DNA from: JAJDXO01 sp965207535
GTDB lineage: Bacteria > Pseudomonadota > Alphaproteobacteria > Rhodospirillales > UBA2165
Direction of reading: 5' to 3'
Length of the DNA: 64,000 nucleotides
Assembly: GCA_965207535.1 (NCBI GenBank)
Contig: CBDBMR010000014.1
Span: forward strand, 310,001 to 374,000
The position numbers and the translations under genes were made by a program. Positions 42,871 to 51,886 of the stretch are shown piece by piece (position 1 is the stretch's first letter; each line of letters starts with the position of its first letter). The notes beneath the pieces are model-generated. The model made no database searches and was not told the origin of the DNA. It was given only the letters and a program-made list of their open reading frames with translations.

Positions 42871-43801
42871 CCGTCATCTGGATAAACTGCTGGATCAGCG
42901 CGACCAGAACTTCAGGCTCATCTTCCTGACAGTAGTGGCCCGCATTGGGAAGTTTGACAATCGGACCATTCGGAAAGAGCGCCTTAAAGTCCGCCAACTG
43001 GACTGCCGGGTCGATGGCGCCGTCTTTCATACCGACGGCCAGCATAGCCGGTTTTGATCTGAGATTGTCGACCAGCGGCATGCCTTCTTCCCGGTAAGGA
43101 AGGATACGTCCCTCCAAAGCATCCAATGGAAACTCGATGGCGCCGATACATTCCTCTTTGGTCGGAAACGGTGTGCTGTAGGCACGAATCCATGTGTCAT
43201 CCACTTGGGCGGTGTTCTGGAATCCGATTGTCTTCATCACGCTCAATACATGATTGCCGAGGTCGCCGATGGTGTCGTGATAGGTGCCGGCATCATAATG
43301 TTCTTTCACATATTTGAACCAGGGGGTGAACTTGCGCTTCAAACGGTCAGGGCTGTCATCCTCGATCATGCCTTTACCGGTTCCCCCATACCCGCATGCC
43401 GTATTGAGCAGGCACAGCCGTTTTAGCCGGTCGGGATGTCGAAGGGCAAATCCAGAGCCGATGGAGCCACCCCAATCCTGCATCACCAACGTAATATCCG
43501 TCAGATCAAGATGTCCGACGAGGGCTTCCAGGTTCTCTGCGTGGGTCTTGATTGTGTAGATCTTGTCCTGAGGGGTCTCACTTTTGCCGAACCCCATGTG
43601 GTCGGGGACAATCACCCGATGCGTCTCTGACAGGGGTGGAATAAATTTTCGGTAGAGATATCCCCAAGTGGGTTCCCCGTGCAGGCAAATGATAGGATCG
43701 CCCTCACCCTCGTCGACATAGTGCTGCCGAAAGCCGGCGCCATCGAAGTAATGGGGCGCGAAAGGCCATGTGCCATCGAAGGTTTCGTCTGCGGGGATCA
43801 T
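42866..43801 (-). CDS. Haloalkane dehalogenase-type alpha/beta hydrolase
   Basis: 311 residues. HGEPTWGYLYRKFIP is the oxyanion motif of DhlA-type dehalogenases, and the nucleophile is Asp109 in MQDWGGSIG, with Trp110 as a halide-binding residue; the histidine is His289 in NAGHYCQEDEPE. The family replaces halogen on an alkane with hydroxyl in the cytoplasm, with no cofactor. ATG overlaps the glutathione transferase stop by 4 bases. It lies between two broken genes. The real substrate could be another halogenated or ester-like compound. Confidence 0.87.
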   Translation of the reverse strand: MIPADETFDGTWPFAPHYFDGAGFRQHYVDEGEGDPIICLHGEPTWGYLYRKFIPPLSETHRVIVPDHMGFGKSETPQDKIYTIKTHAENLEALVGHLDLTDITLVMQDWGGSIGSGFALRHPDRLKRLCLLNTACGYGGTGKGMIEDDSPDRLKRKFTPWFKYVKEHYDAGTYHDTIGDLGNHVLSVMKTIGFQNTAQVDDTWIRAYSTPFPTKEECIGAIEFPLDALEGRILPYREEGMPLVDNLRSKPAMLAVGMKDGAIDPAVQLADFKALFPNGPIVKLPNAGHYCQEDEPEVLVALIQQFIQMTE

Positions 43802-44700
43802 TCGCTGTCTCCGTTTCCGTCAAGTGAGTCCATGAGCGAAAGCGCTTGTTCGAGGCGGTGTGAGGGTCGATCACCGAATATCTCCGTGAGGGCGGTCCGC
43901 CAGTTCACCTCATCATGCCAATCGGTGACGGCTATTTTGTAAGACGGTCGTTCCTGTAATCTCTGCCAATAGTCACGCAATCGGGGCACCGTCACGTGAT
44001 CCAAAAGTCCGTCCAGCCTGACATCCTCCAATCGGTGAAAACAGGCCATCATGGTGATGTCGGGTAAAGAGAAATCACCAAGAATGTAGGGGCCTCCAAA
44101 CCGGTCCAGAAGACCGTCAATCTCCCTTAGCCCCCGGCATACGCTGTTCAGGGCAGCGGTGAGAATCTCCGGCGGAGATGCCGTGCCATCGCGGCGCAAC
44201 GCGGTGAATCGCTTACCTCGTATTTCCAGAGGGTGATGGCGGTACTTCTCCACTACGAGATCAAGAGGCTGCCGGCTGAGTGTGTGCGCCAATATTGGAT
44301 GGCTGAGAATGGGGATGGCCAAACCGAACGTCGAGCCATAGAGGCCATTCTCGTCGAGCATGCCTTCTTCAAACCAGTAGCCGGCGATCTGCCGCCGTTC
44401 CTCATCTTCGGGCCAAAGCCGTGCACCACGCTTGGGAAACTGCTCATCGGCATATTTGATGATGCGGTGAGCGTCGTACACCGGTCTGCCTTTGTGCACC
44501 AAGGTGGGCACGATCCCCTTGGGATTCACTTTCAGATACTCGGGAGTCAGGTTCTGGCAATCTTCCGCCACGTCACAGATGACAATATGATGGGATTTAT
44601 AATCCAGTGACTTTTCCGCCAATCCGATCCGCGCCTTCTGAGAGCAGAGAGATTCTCCGTAGTGGTAGAGTTCGAACTCTTGTTCGTAGGCAATGGCCAA
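43798..44700 (-). CDS. Glutathione S-transferase-family protein
   Basis: About 300 residues. N-terminal thioredoxin-like half: ELYHYGESLCSQKARIGLAEK (active-site Ser/Cys), then NPKGIVPTLVHKGRPVYDAHRIIKYADE with the cis-Pro and glutathione-binding segment. The C-terminal half is helical, with GGPYILGDFSLPDI. Some members (LinD, TCHQ dehalogenase) remove chlorine reductively. The start is probably TTG 44700 preceded by GGAG; the frame runs further into the amidohydrolase remnant. It forms an operon with the dehalogenase. Confidence 0.85.
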   Translation of the reverse strand: MAIAYEQEFELYHYGESLCSQKARIGLAEKSLDYKSHHIVICDVAEDCQNLTPEYLKVNPKGIVPTLVHKGRPVYDAHRIIKYADEQFPKRGARLWPEDEERRQIAGYWFEEGMLDENGLYGSTFGLAIPILSHPILAHTLSRQPLDLVVEKYRHHPLEIRGKRFTALRRDGTASPPEILTAALNSVCRGLREIDGLLDRFGGPYILGDFSLPDITMMACFHRLEDVRLDGLLDHVTVPRLRDYWQRLQERPSYKIAVTDWHDEVNWRTALTEIFGDRPSHRLEQALSLMDSLDGNGDSE

Positions 44701-44813
44701 TCTATTTACTCCAATCCCTGTACGTGCCCTATGCCACCTGGTCCACATCTACCGTGTGAGGCGAGCCCGGCATGGGATAAGGCCATTCGATGATGGCCTT
44801 CCGGAAGGCTGGC

Positions 44814-45071
44814 CGCCGAGTCGGAGAAGTTGCCGCTGGTGGTGACCCAGAAGTGCTTGCGGAAGATTTCCCGAAATGCGTGGTCCGGATTGTCCCGGGA
44901 AAAGACATGATCCGTGCGCCAGAGGAGGAAGGGCAGACCCTCACCCAGATGACCAAGGATGATTTTCAGATTGGGATGGGCCTCGAATACACCTGAAAGC
45001 ACAAGCCTGACCCCGAGGGTGACGGTTTCAATAGTGAAACCCCAACCGACCATGGATGAAGGCGGGGTGAT
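44814..45071 (-). pseudogene. Amidohydrolase remnant (internal fragment)
   Basis: About 80 codons match the middle of an amidohydrolase-2 protein: PPSSMVGWGFTIETV, RLVLSGVFEAHPNLKIILGH with the metal-binding histidine, and FWVTTSGNFSDSA. A stop codon lies just upstream and the matching ends at about 44814, beside the transferase gene, so both ends are missing. It looks like a gene cut away when the dehalogenase pair came in. Confidence 0.75.
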
Positions 45072-45184
45072 TTATTCTCACCGAGTTCACATCGGTTTTC
45101 AAAGTTAAAACGGACTTCATTGTCGGAGAAGTTGCAGTCCGGTCACGCGCCCCCACCCATTCGCCTTGTTCCAGGAAACAAAAT
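45072..45184. other. Short non-coding gap between the amidohydrolase remnant and the terminator
   Basis: No gene is seen here. The minus-strand T-rich tract just after the 45185-45211 hairpin falls in this gap. Confidence 0.4.
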
Positions 45185-45211
45185 CCCGCCGGGCGGCGTT
45201 CGCCCGGCGGG
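45185..45211 (-). terminator. Strong rho-independent terminator
   Basis: CCCGCCGGGCG (45185-45195) pairs with CGCCCGGCGGG (45201-45211), loop of 5. On the minus strand ATTTTGTTTCC follows. It lies 39 bases after the tctC-type gene and ends the long catabolic operon. Confidence 0.85.
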
Positions 45212-45249
45212 TTAGTCCAAATAACTGCGCTTAGTTCACGCCGGTTGGG

Positions 45250-46329
45250 CTATTTCTCGCCCTGGGCAATGTAATCCTGGAAGAACTTCACCATGTCCGC
45301 TCCTACGGTAGCCACAGCGTTCTGCGCGGCCAACGCGCCCTTGTAGTTGACGAAGTTCACGGCTTTGCCGAAGGCTTTTTTATGCGCCGCCTTGAAAGCC
45401 GGATCATTCGGAAGCGCCTCCCAGCCGGCCTTGATCGCGTTGAACGCCGCATCCGGCGTTCCCGCCGGCAACCAGACCGAAAGTCCCATGGAGGACAGGT
45501 GGGTCAGCACTTTGTAGGCTTCCCAATGCGGGCCCGAGGGAGGCTTGCCATGCATTTTTTTGTGCAACCCATCCAGCGTCGGAACACCCTGTTTCATCAG
45601 AACCGCATTGGCCGAGGCGCTGCCGTCGGCGCCGATCTTTGGATAATCGACCCACAGCATGCCCGGGCCTTGATCAACCAGGGAGCTTTTCATCACGGAA
45701 ACGTATGTTCCGTAGTTCAATCCCAACAGGCTGACCTCACCCGACAGGAAGGCCGGGATCTGCTTCGCCGAACCGCGATAGCCCGGGACGTATTTGTACT
45801 TCACGCCGAGCACATCGAGGCCAAGCCGTTGGCGCAGGTCGAGGGTCGATGACGGGCTCAGACCGGCAACGACCAGCGGTTGCTTACCCTTGCCGATCGT
45901 CATCCGGTCGCCGCCGACGAGCACGTTCTTGTTGATGACCGCGGTGTTGATTGCGCTTTCACCGCCGACCACCCGCATTTTCGAATAGTCGAAGCGAACA
46001 CCCTTGCGCTTGGTCAACTGGGCAATGGAGAGCCAGGGCGCACAAAGCATTTCGGAGCCGTTATTCGGCATCTCGTTCGATGCATAATTGTTGGCCTTCA
46101 GGCCGCCCGCGCCGGACATGTTGTTGATGATCACGTCGGGCTTGCCCGGGATGAGACGCGCCAGGTGCGGCACGACAACACGGAAGAACGAATCCGTTCC
46201 GCCTCCGGGCGCGTAAGGTACGACACAGGTAATTTTCTTGCCTGCGTAAAACTCGGCCGCGCCAGCCGTGGCCGTTGGAAGCAGCGAAACAGCAACCGCC
46301 GCCAACGCCAAACTCTTCACTAGTTTCAT
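45250..46329 (-). CDS. TTT-family substrate-binding protein (TctC/Bug-like)
   Basis: 359 residues with a signal peptide (KSLALAAVAVSLLPTATAGA). KKITCVVPYAPGGGTDSFFRVV is the Bug N-terminal motif and the rest matches the two-lobed receptor. Last gene of the long operon, after the fused TctA-TctB gene, before a strong terminator. Likely binds the substrate degraded by this operon. Confidence 0.88.
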   Translation of the reverse strand: MKLVKSLALAAVAVSLLPTATAGAAEFYAGKKITCVVPYAPGGGTDSFFRVVVPHLARLIPGKPDVIINNMSGAGGLKANNYASNEMPNNGSEMLCAPWLSIAQLTKRKGVRFDYSKMRVVGGESAINTAVINKNVLVGGDRMTIGKGKQPLVVAGLSPSSTLDLRQRLGLDVLGVKYKYVPGYRGSAKQIPAFLSGEVSLLGLNYGTYVSVMKSSLVDQGPGMLWVDYPKIGADGSASANAVLMKQGVPTLDGLHKKMHGKPPSGPHWEAYKVLTHLSSMGLSVWLPAGTPDAAFNAIKAGWEALPNDPAFKAAHKKAFGKAVNFVNYKGALAAQNAVATVGADMVKFFQDYIAQGEK

Positions 46330-46459
46330 CGTTTAACCTCCTTGTCAGGTCTATGAATTTCTCTCCCCGATTTACGCACAATCAGGACAGAGTGGTCGCC
46401 GGCCTCGACGAGACCGGCAGCCATTTTCTCGCTGTCGTCCAGCGGGAATTCGGAAATCA

Positions 46460-48475
46460 TCATCCACCCCCAATCACCTTCAGGACGTAGGGATTTTGAA
46501 ACGGGATGTGCATGGTGCGGTCGTAAAAGAGCTCGATGAACAGATAGCCTACGGCCGCGTAGATCAGGGCGAACCGCAGGGACCGCTTTCCCCAAATACA
46601 CAAATAGGCCAGAATAAAGCCGGCAATGGCCAGCTTTTGGCCGATCAACCAGGCGCCAAATACGGCAACCGCTATCCACAGAACAAACCGCAGGCCGCGC
46701 GCCATGTCCGCCTTGTCCACGGCGGCACGCCACGCCTCTGCGTAGCCCGCAACCGATTGGCGCTCCGCGCGTGCGGCCGCCATCTCCTTCACGACAATGA
46801 TCGCGAGCAGCGCGACGGCGACCACCGAGGTCGCGATGGGATACTGGCGATTGGTCGGGTGGAAATCGATGGCAAGGATGCCGGCCGTGATGAACGCGGC
46901 GAGAAAAAAGAGCGCCAAAACAATACCGATGAGCGGATTTCTTTCCGCGCCCTCGATCGAGAGTTTGCCGTCGAGCGAATTGTTCGTGGTCAAGGGGGTG
47001 CGCCGGGTGCGCACCAGGCCGAGCGCCGTTACCCCGATGGTCAGGACAATGATCAATCCAATGACGAGGCTCGGGGTGCGGTCGATCCATCCCAACGTGC
47101 CGTAGACGCGGTTGGATAGAACCAGTGCGTTCTCCATGTTTGGACCAAGCACCAGCGCAATGATCAACGGGGGGCGTGGCCAACCGGACCGCTTCATGAA
47201 CAAGCCCAAGGCGCCCATGATCCACATCAGGATCAAATCACCCATGGACTGATTGCCGAGCCAGCTGCCCATGAATACGAACAGGATGACCACCGGAACC
47301 AGCAGATGGCCATCGACGAAGATGGCCTTTGCGACCTGACGACCCAGCATCATCAGCAAAATCGCGGATGCGATGTTCGCGATAATCAGGGTCCAGATCA
47401 TCGCGAACGTGATGTCGAGCTTGGTGGTCAGCATCTCCACGCCGGGGCGCAATCCCTGGATCAACATCGCGCCGAGCAGGATGGACATGGCGAAGTCGCC
47501 GGGAATGCCAAACGTCAAGGTCGGAATGAGCGCCCCGCCCCGCTGGGCATTGTTGGCCGACTCGGGCGCGATCACGCCGCGAATATCGCCGCGCCCGAAT
47601 TTGTTCTCGCCCTTGGTGGTCTGGACCGCCATGCCATAGGCGGCCCAATCGACGATTGAGGCGCCGAGCCCCGGCAACATGCCGATATAGACGCCGAGCA
47701 CCGAGCCCTTGATCACCAGCCACCAGTTGGTAAACGCGTCCCTGATCCCCTGAAGCATCCCGCCGCCCCGCGATTGGTCGTTGGGGACGCGGGAAATCGA
47801 GGTGTTCTTCGTGGCGAGTTCCAACAGTTCCGGAATGGCGAACAGGCCGAGCACGACCGCAACCAGCGGCGGCGTGTTGAGCATGTACTCGATGCCGAAG
47901 TAGTAGCGGGCCTCGCCGTTGAAGGTTTCTTCGCCGATTGTGCCCAGCATCATCCCGAACGCGCCGATCACCAGGCCCTTGGCGACGGAACTGCCGGACA
48001 GCGAACCCACCATGCAGATCCCCAATAGGGAGAGCATGAAGAATTCCGGCGTGGAAAACAGTGTAAGGATCGGCTTGATCACCGGCAGCGAGAACATCAA
48101 TACGACGGCGCCGATTACGCCGCCGATCGCCGAGCAGGTATAGGCGGCGCCAAGCGCCCGATTGGCCTGCCCCATTTGGGCCAACGGATAGCCGTCCAAT
48201 ATGGTCGCCTGCGACGCAACGGTGCCCGGAATACCCAACATGACGGATGCGATGGTGTCGCTCGTCGTGGTGACCGCGAACATACCCAGCATCAGCGCAA
48301 AGGCTGAGACCGGCTCCATCGTATGGGTGAACGGCAGCAGCAGGATCAGGCCGGTGACCCCGCCGATCCCGGGCAAGGCCCCCAGCCAGACGCCCAGGAA
48401 TATGCCAAATCCCAGATAGCCGATGGCCGGCCAACTGAAGACCTGGCTCAATCCGATGAGGACGGCGTCAAACAT
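46460..48475 (-). CDS. TTT-family permease, TctA with C-terminal TctB-like domain
   Basis: 671 residues, about 140 more than the TctA at 38249. Residues 1-505 are TctA: GVWLGALPGIGGVTGLILLLPF, MLPGLGASIVDWAAYGMA and ESANNAQRGGALIPTLTFGIPG. After about residue 515 there are four further helices (IGIVLALFFLAAFITAGILA, ATSVVAVALLAIIVVK, FVLWIAVAVFGAWLIGQKLA, FALIYAAVGYLFIELF) with TctB topology. No separate tctB gene is present, supporting a natural fusion. 130 bases separate it from the receptor gene. Confidence 0.88.
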   Translation of the reverse strand: MFDAVLIGLSQVFSWPAIGYLGFGIFLGVWLGALPGIGGVTGLILLLPFTHTMEPVSAFALMLGMFAVTTTSDTIASVMLGIPGTVASQATILDGYPLAQMGQANRALGAAYTCSAIGGVIGAVVLMFSLPVIKPILTLFSTPEFFMLSLLGICMVGSLSGSSVAKGLVIGAFGMMLGTIGEETFNGEARYYFGIEYMLNTPPLVAVVLGLFAIPELLELATKNTSISRVPNDQSRGGGMLQGIRDAFTNWWLVIKGSVLGVYIGMLPGLGASIVDWAAYGMAVQTTKGENKFGRGDIRGVIAPESANNAQRGGALIPTLTFGIPGDFAMSILLGAMLIQGLRPGVEMLTTKLDITFAMIWTLIIANIASAILLMMLGRQVAKAIFVDGHLLVPVVILFVFMGSWLGNQSMGDLILMWIMGALGLFMKRSGWPRPPLIIALVLGPNMENALVLSNRVYGTLGWIDRTPSLVIGLIIVLTIGVTALGLVRTRRTPLTTNNSLDGKLSIEGAERNPLIGIVLALFFLAAFITAGILAIDFHPTNRQYPIATSVVAVALLAIIVVKEMAAARAERQSVAGYAEAWRAAVDKADMARGLRFVLWIAVAVFGAWLIGQKLAIAGFILAYLCIWGKRSLRFALIYAAVGYLFIELFYDRTMHIPFQNPYVLKVIGGG

Positions 48476-48523
48476 GAGCGAACCAACCCATTGGTGACGC
48501 GGTTCCCAAACCCGGCCGCGGCG

Positions 48524-50098
48524 TCATTGGTACCACTTCCAGTCTTTGAGAATTTCGCGCGCGGCGTTGTGCCCGGGCACGGCGGATACGGCGCCGCCCG
48601 GATGTGTCGACGCGCCGCACTGGTACAGATTGCGTACGGGTGAGCGATAGTCGGCGTAACGGGGTACCGGCCGCATGAAGAACAACTGGTCCAGCGTCAG
48701 TTCCCCATGCTGCGAATTTCCCCCCGGCAGGTTGATATCCGCTTCGATGTCCTTCGGCGTGTAGAGCTTGTAGTCGATCACGCTGTCGGAGAATCCGGGT
48801 GCAAATCGGTCCAGCACCGAGAAGGCGTTCTTGATCAATTGCGGCGCCTCGTGATCCCAATTCGAATTGCGCAATTCGTACGGGGTCACGCCGCCTTGGA
48901 TGACGACGACGTGCTTGCCGTCAGGCGCCAAGGTCGGGTCCGTATAGCTGGGCACATTCGGGGAGAGAAACGGCTCGGTCGAGTACCAGCCGAATTTCGC
49001 GTCATGGAAGGCCTGTTCCAGGAATTCGGGCGTCGGGCAGATGTGGACATAGGCCGGATATTCGGTCCCCGTCTTCTCTTTGCTGAAACCCTTGTATTGG
49101 GGCAGCCGGTCCACCGCCAAGAGCAGTTTGAATCCCATCCCCCTGGACCTGAAGCCCTTGACGTCATCCACGAATTCTTCCGGCAGATGGCTTTCGTCCA
49201 CCATGTCCAGGAAAGTGCGTTTGACATTTACGTTCGAGATTATCCGGCCGGCGTACAGCTCCTCGCCGGTCTTTAGGCGCACACCCACGGCCTTTCCATC
49301 GCGCACCAGAATTTCATCGACCCACGAATCGCACTGGATCTCCATTCCGTGCGCGGCACCCGAGGCCGCGATGGCGTCCGCGATGGAACCCATCCCGCCC
49401 TTGCAGAAGCTCATGCCGGTTTGCCCAATAAGATGGGTCACCAGGTAGAAGGCTGTCCCGGGACTGTAGGGGCCGACATTGCCGCCTATGGTGGCCCAGA
49501 ACATGAACTTCGCCTTCACCAGATCGTTCTCGAACCAGCGGCTGACATAGTCATGGGCACTCATCGAGAGCGCATGCAGCAGGTTGTAGACCTCCTTTTC
49601 GGCGTCGCGATAACGCCAGGCGAACCGCGCGGTCTTCCACACCCCCGATAGATCCTTGCGGAAAGGATTGTGCGGGGTCTCCATCTGCAGCCTGCGCAGA
49701 ATTTCGATGGTCGACTGGAGGCGCTCGAAGAACTTGGGGTAATTGTCGGCGTCGTGTTTCGAGAAGCGTGCGATCTGTTCCCGCGTCTTGACCGGATCCT
49801 TGGAGAACACGATCCCGTCATCCTCCGTCGGATTGAATACGTTTGGCTGGGGATAATACTCCAGGCCAAATTTTCTTAGCTCCAACTCCTCTATGACCTT
49901 GGGATGCAAGTGACCCATGATGAAAGAGTAGGTCGAGGCACGGAATCCGGGGCTGAACTCTTCGGTGACACTCGCGCCGCCCACATGAGGCTTTTGTTCC
50001 AGCACGAGAATCTTCTTGCCGGCGCGGGATAGATAAGCGCCGCAAGTCAGGCCATTGTGGCCGCCGCCGATGATTATGGCGTCGTACTTGCGGGTCAT
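48524..50098 (-). CDS. FAD-dependent oxidoreductase, phytoene desaturase-like
   Basis: About 524 residues from ATG 50098, which overlaps the enoyl-CoA hydratase stop (ATGA) and follows GGAAGG. N-terminal YDAIIIGGGHNGLTCGAYLSR binds FAD; VLEQKPHVGGASVTEEFSPG continues the pattern, and the C-terminal NLYQCGASTHPGGAVSAVPGHNAA is the second FAD-contact region. The branch includes PYROXD2-like and carotenoid desaturases. In this operon it probably oxidises a CH-CH or C-N bond of the degraded substrate. Confidence 0.88.
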   Translation of the reverse strand: MTRKYDAIIIGGGHNGLTCGAYLSRAGKKILVLEQKPHVGGASVTEEFSPGFRASTYSFIMGHLHPKVIEELELRKFGLEYYPQPNVFNPTEDDGIVFSKDPVKTREQIARFSKHDADNYPKFFERLQSTIEILRRLQMETPHNPFRKDLSGVWKTARFAWRYRDAEKEVYNLLHALSMSAHDYVSRWFENDLVKAKFMFWATIGGNVGPYSPGTAFYLVTHLIGQTGMSFCKGGMGSIADAIAASGAAHGMEIQCDSWVDEILVRDGKAVGVRLKTGEELYAGRIISNVNVKRTFLDMVDESHLPEEFVDDVKGFRSRGMGFKLLLAVDRLPQYKGFSKEKTGTEYPAYVHICPTPEFLEQAFHDAKFGWYSTEPFLSPNVPSYTDPTLAPDGKHVVVIQGGVTPYELRNSNWDHEAPQLIKNAFSVLDRFAPGFSDSVIDYKLYTPKDIEADINLPGGNSQHGELTLDQLFFMRPVPRYADYRSPVRNLYQCGASTHPGGAVSAVPGHNAAREILKDWKWYQ

Positions 50099-50892
50099 TT
50101 GCCCTTCCAAACCGGTTTGCGTTTCTCGATGAAGGCCGCGAGTCCCTCCTGGCGGTCATCGGAGAACATCAACAGCGCCGAGAGGTCACCGCCTGAGTTA
50201 AGTGCCTGCTCGAATGTCTGATAGGGCGCCCTGTCGATCGCCTGTTTGGCGGCCATGATCGCCAGAGGCGCCGAGGACTCCATCTCGGCGACAATTTCCA
50301 CCGCCTTTGATACCGCCCCGCCTGCGGGCACCACATGATTGAGAATTCCCAGGTCGAGCGCCTCGTCCGCGTCCATCCGCCTACCCGTAAATGCCAGTTC
50401 CTTGGCCTTGCGCTCCCCGACCGCACGGGCCAAAGACCAAGCGCCGCCCAGAATTGGGAACAGGCCGAGTTTGGCCTCGGTGATGCCGAAACTCGCGGTT
50501 TCGGACCCGACGATGAAGTCACAGCGGAGCGCGACCTCCAACCCGCCTCCGAGGGCATAACCCTCTACCGCCGCTATCACCGGCTTGGTGTAGTTGACGA
50601 AGAAGCGCATGAAGTTGTGCAGTCCGCTTTGGGTATGGCGGAAGCGATACTTGTCGAACGGGGTCATTTCGCTGGAGGCCGTATTCTTGACGTCTCCGCC
50701 TGCACAAAAGGCCGTATCGTCACCGGTCAAAATCACGGCTGTGACGGCGCCGTCGCTCTCCCAGGTTTCCATTTGCGCCCGCGTCTCGGCGAGCATCCGT
50801 TCGGTCAGTGCGTTTCGCGCCTCGGGCCTGGCAAAGCGGATAATTCCCGCATTGCCGATCGTTTCCGCCCGAATCTCCGATGGGGCGGCCAT
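50095..50892 (-). CDS. Enoyl-CoA hydratase/isomerase family protein
   Basis: 265 residues. CAGGDVKN is the CoA-binding oxyanion segment and VEGYALGGGLEVALRCDFIV the second conserved loop; MAAKQAIDRAPYQTFEQAL is typical of the C-terminus. It hydrates or rearranges an acyl-CoA, fitting the acyl-CoA synthetase at 52679. It lies four bases beyond the isochorismatase-like gene. Confidence 0.9.
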   Translation of the reverse strand: MAAPSEIRAETIGNAGIIRFARPEARNALTERMLAETRAQMETWESDGAVTAVILTGDDTAFCAGGDVKNTASSEMTPFDKYRFRHTQSGLHNFMRFFVNYTKPVIAAVEGYALGGGLEVALRCDFIVGSETASFGITEAKLGLFPILGGAWSLARAVGERKAKELAFTGRRMDADEALDLGILNHVVPAGGAVSKAVEIVAEMESSAPLAIMAAKQAIDRAPYQTFEQALNSGGDLSALLMFSDDRQEGLAAFIEKRKPVWKGK

Positions 50893-50896
50893 CCCC

Positions 50897-51568
50897 TCAC
50901 ACCAGCATTTCTATGGCTTGGTCGGCCGTTCTCACGTCGCCGAAGGATTGGTAGAACGAGGTCAATCCGGCCAGGTGATCGTCGTCGTACCGTGCCGCGT
51001 TTGCGTCCTCGACCATCACCACCTTGTAATCGAGCATCATCGCATCACGGGCCGTGGACTCGCTGCACATGTTGGTCGCCGTGCCCGTCACGATGAGGTT
51101 TTCGATACCCATGCCCTGCAAGATTTCGTGCAAATCCGAAGCGCCGACGATGAACGGCGAGAAGCGTTTCTTGGTGACGATACGGTCTTCGTCCTTGACC
51201 TCGAGATCGGGATAAATCTCGTAGCCCTCGTTGCCGGGACTGAGTTTGGTCAGGTGGTTCTGGCCCTTTGCCTCGGTGAAGAAATATTGGTGGTAGATCT
51301 GCCATTGGCTCGGCGCGCCTTCGTTTTCGGCGCACCGCATGATTACCCAGATAACCGGCGCCCCCTTCTCTCTGCATGCCCCGGCAATCCGATTGATGTT
51401 GGGCACGATCGAAATCGCCGTGTCCACCTCGGCCACGTAGAAATTCTGCATGTCGATGACGAGGAGGGCGGTCTTGCGCGCTTCAAACTCGTCGAATACT
51501 TCCAGCTTTCCCCGCTTAGCCATGATCCTTTCGATCACGTAGTCAGGAATCTTCACATCATGGGGCAT
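50897..51568 (-). CDS. Isochorismatase-family cysteine hydrolase
   Basis: 223 residues from ATG 51568, chosen because GAGGAA is 6 bases upstream; the ATG at 51574 touches that site. Triad: Asp in LVIDMQNF, Lys in TKKRFSPF, Cys in TGTATNMCSESTARDA. Similar enzymes split N-carbamoyl, ureido or ring amide bonds. A promoter with the shared 20-bp block lies just upstream, so transcription may restart here inside the larger operon. Confidence 0.88.
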   Translation of the reverse strand: MPHDVKIPDYVIERIMAKRGKLEVFDEFEARKTALLVIDMQNFYVAEVDTAISIVPNINRIAGACREKGAPVIWVIMRCAENEGAPSQWQIYHQYFFTEAKGQNHLTKLSPGNEGYEIYPDLEVKDEDRIVTKKRFSPFIVGASDLHEILQGMGIENLIVTGTATNMCSESTARDAMMLDYKVVMVEDANAARYDDDHLAGLTSFYQSFGDVRTADQAIEMLV

Positions 51569-51603
51569 GCCCATTTCCTCCCATTTGGCCTTTATTGTTG
51601 CCC

Positions 51604-51631
51604 ACTTTATCCCACTAGTGGGTCATTTCAA
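51604..51631 (-). promoter_or_regulatory. Promoter with shared operator block, isochorismatase operon
   Basis: Minus strand: -35 TTGAAA (51631-51626), 16-bp spacer, -10 TAAAGT (51609-51604). The block TGCCCACTTTATCCCACTAG (51599-51618, plus-strand reading) is identical to 61444-61463. It carries direct repeats CCCACT ten bases apart, and here CCCACTAGTGGG (51611-51622) is a full palindrome. Confidence 0.7.
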
Positions 51632-51664
51632 AATGGTTTTTAGCCGGTGCCGGACGGGAGAATT

Positions 51665-51859
51665 TTATTCGTGCCGGTCTAGGAACACCGGGTTGCCGCC
51701 GACGCCGTACGCGCCGTCCCGGACCTCGTTTATGGTCACCCTAACCTGCCCGGGTTTCGCATCCAGCGTTTCGATCACCGCCTCGGTCATTCGCTTTATC
51801 AGGCGGTTTTTCGTCTCCTGGTCGCGGCCCTCGATGATCGTGATGCTTACAATTGCCAT
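51665..51859 (-). CDS. 4-oxalocrotonate tautomerase-like protein with Ala in place of Pro-1
   Basis: 64 residues from ATG 51859: starts MAIVSITIIEGRDQETKN, then MTEAVIETLDAKPGQVRVTINEVRDGAYGVGG, a clear 4-OT layout. The N-terminal proline that acts as the catalytic base is alanine (codon GCA). It may therefore lack normal tautomerase activity or have another role. A longer start at 51874 would hide the N-terminus. Gene 27 bases after the SDR gene. Confidence 0.8.
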   Translation of the reverse strand: MAIVSITIIEGRDQETKNRLIKRMTEAVIETLDAKPGQVRVTINEVRDGAYGVGGNPVFLDRHE

Positions 51860-51886
51860 GTTCGTCCTTCGCAATTAGGTGGTTGC

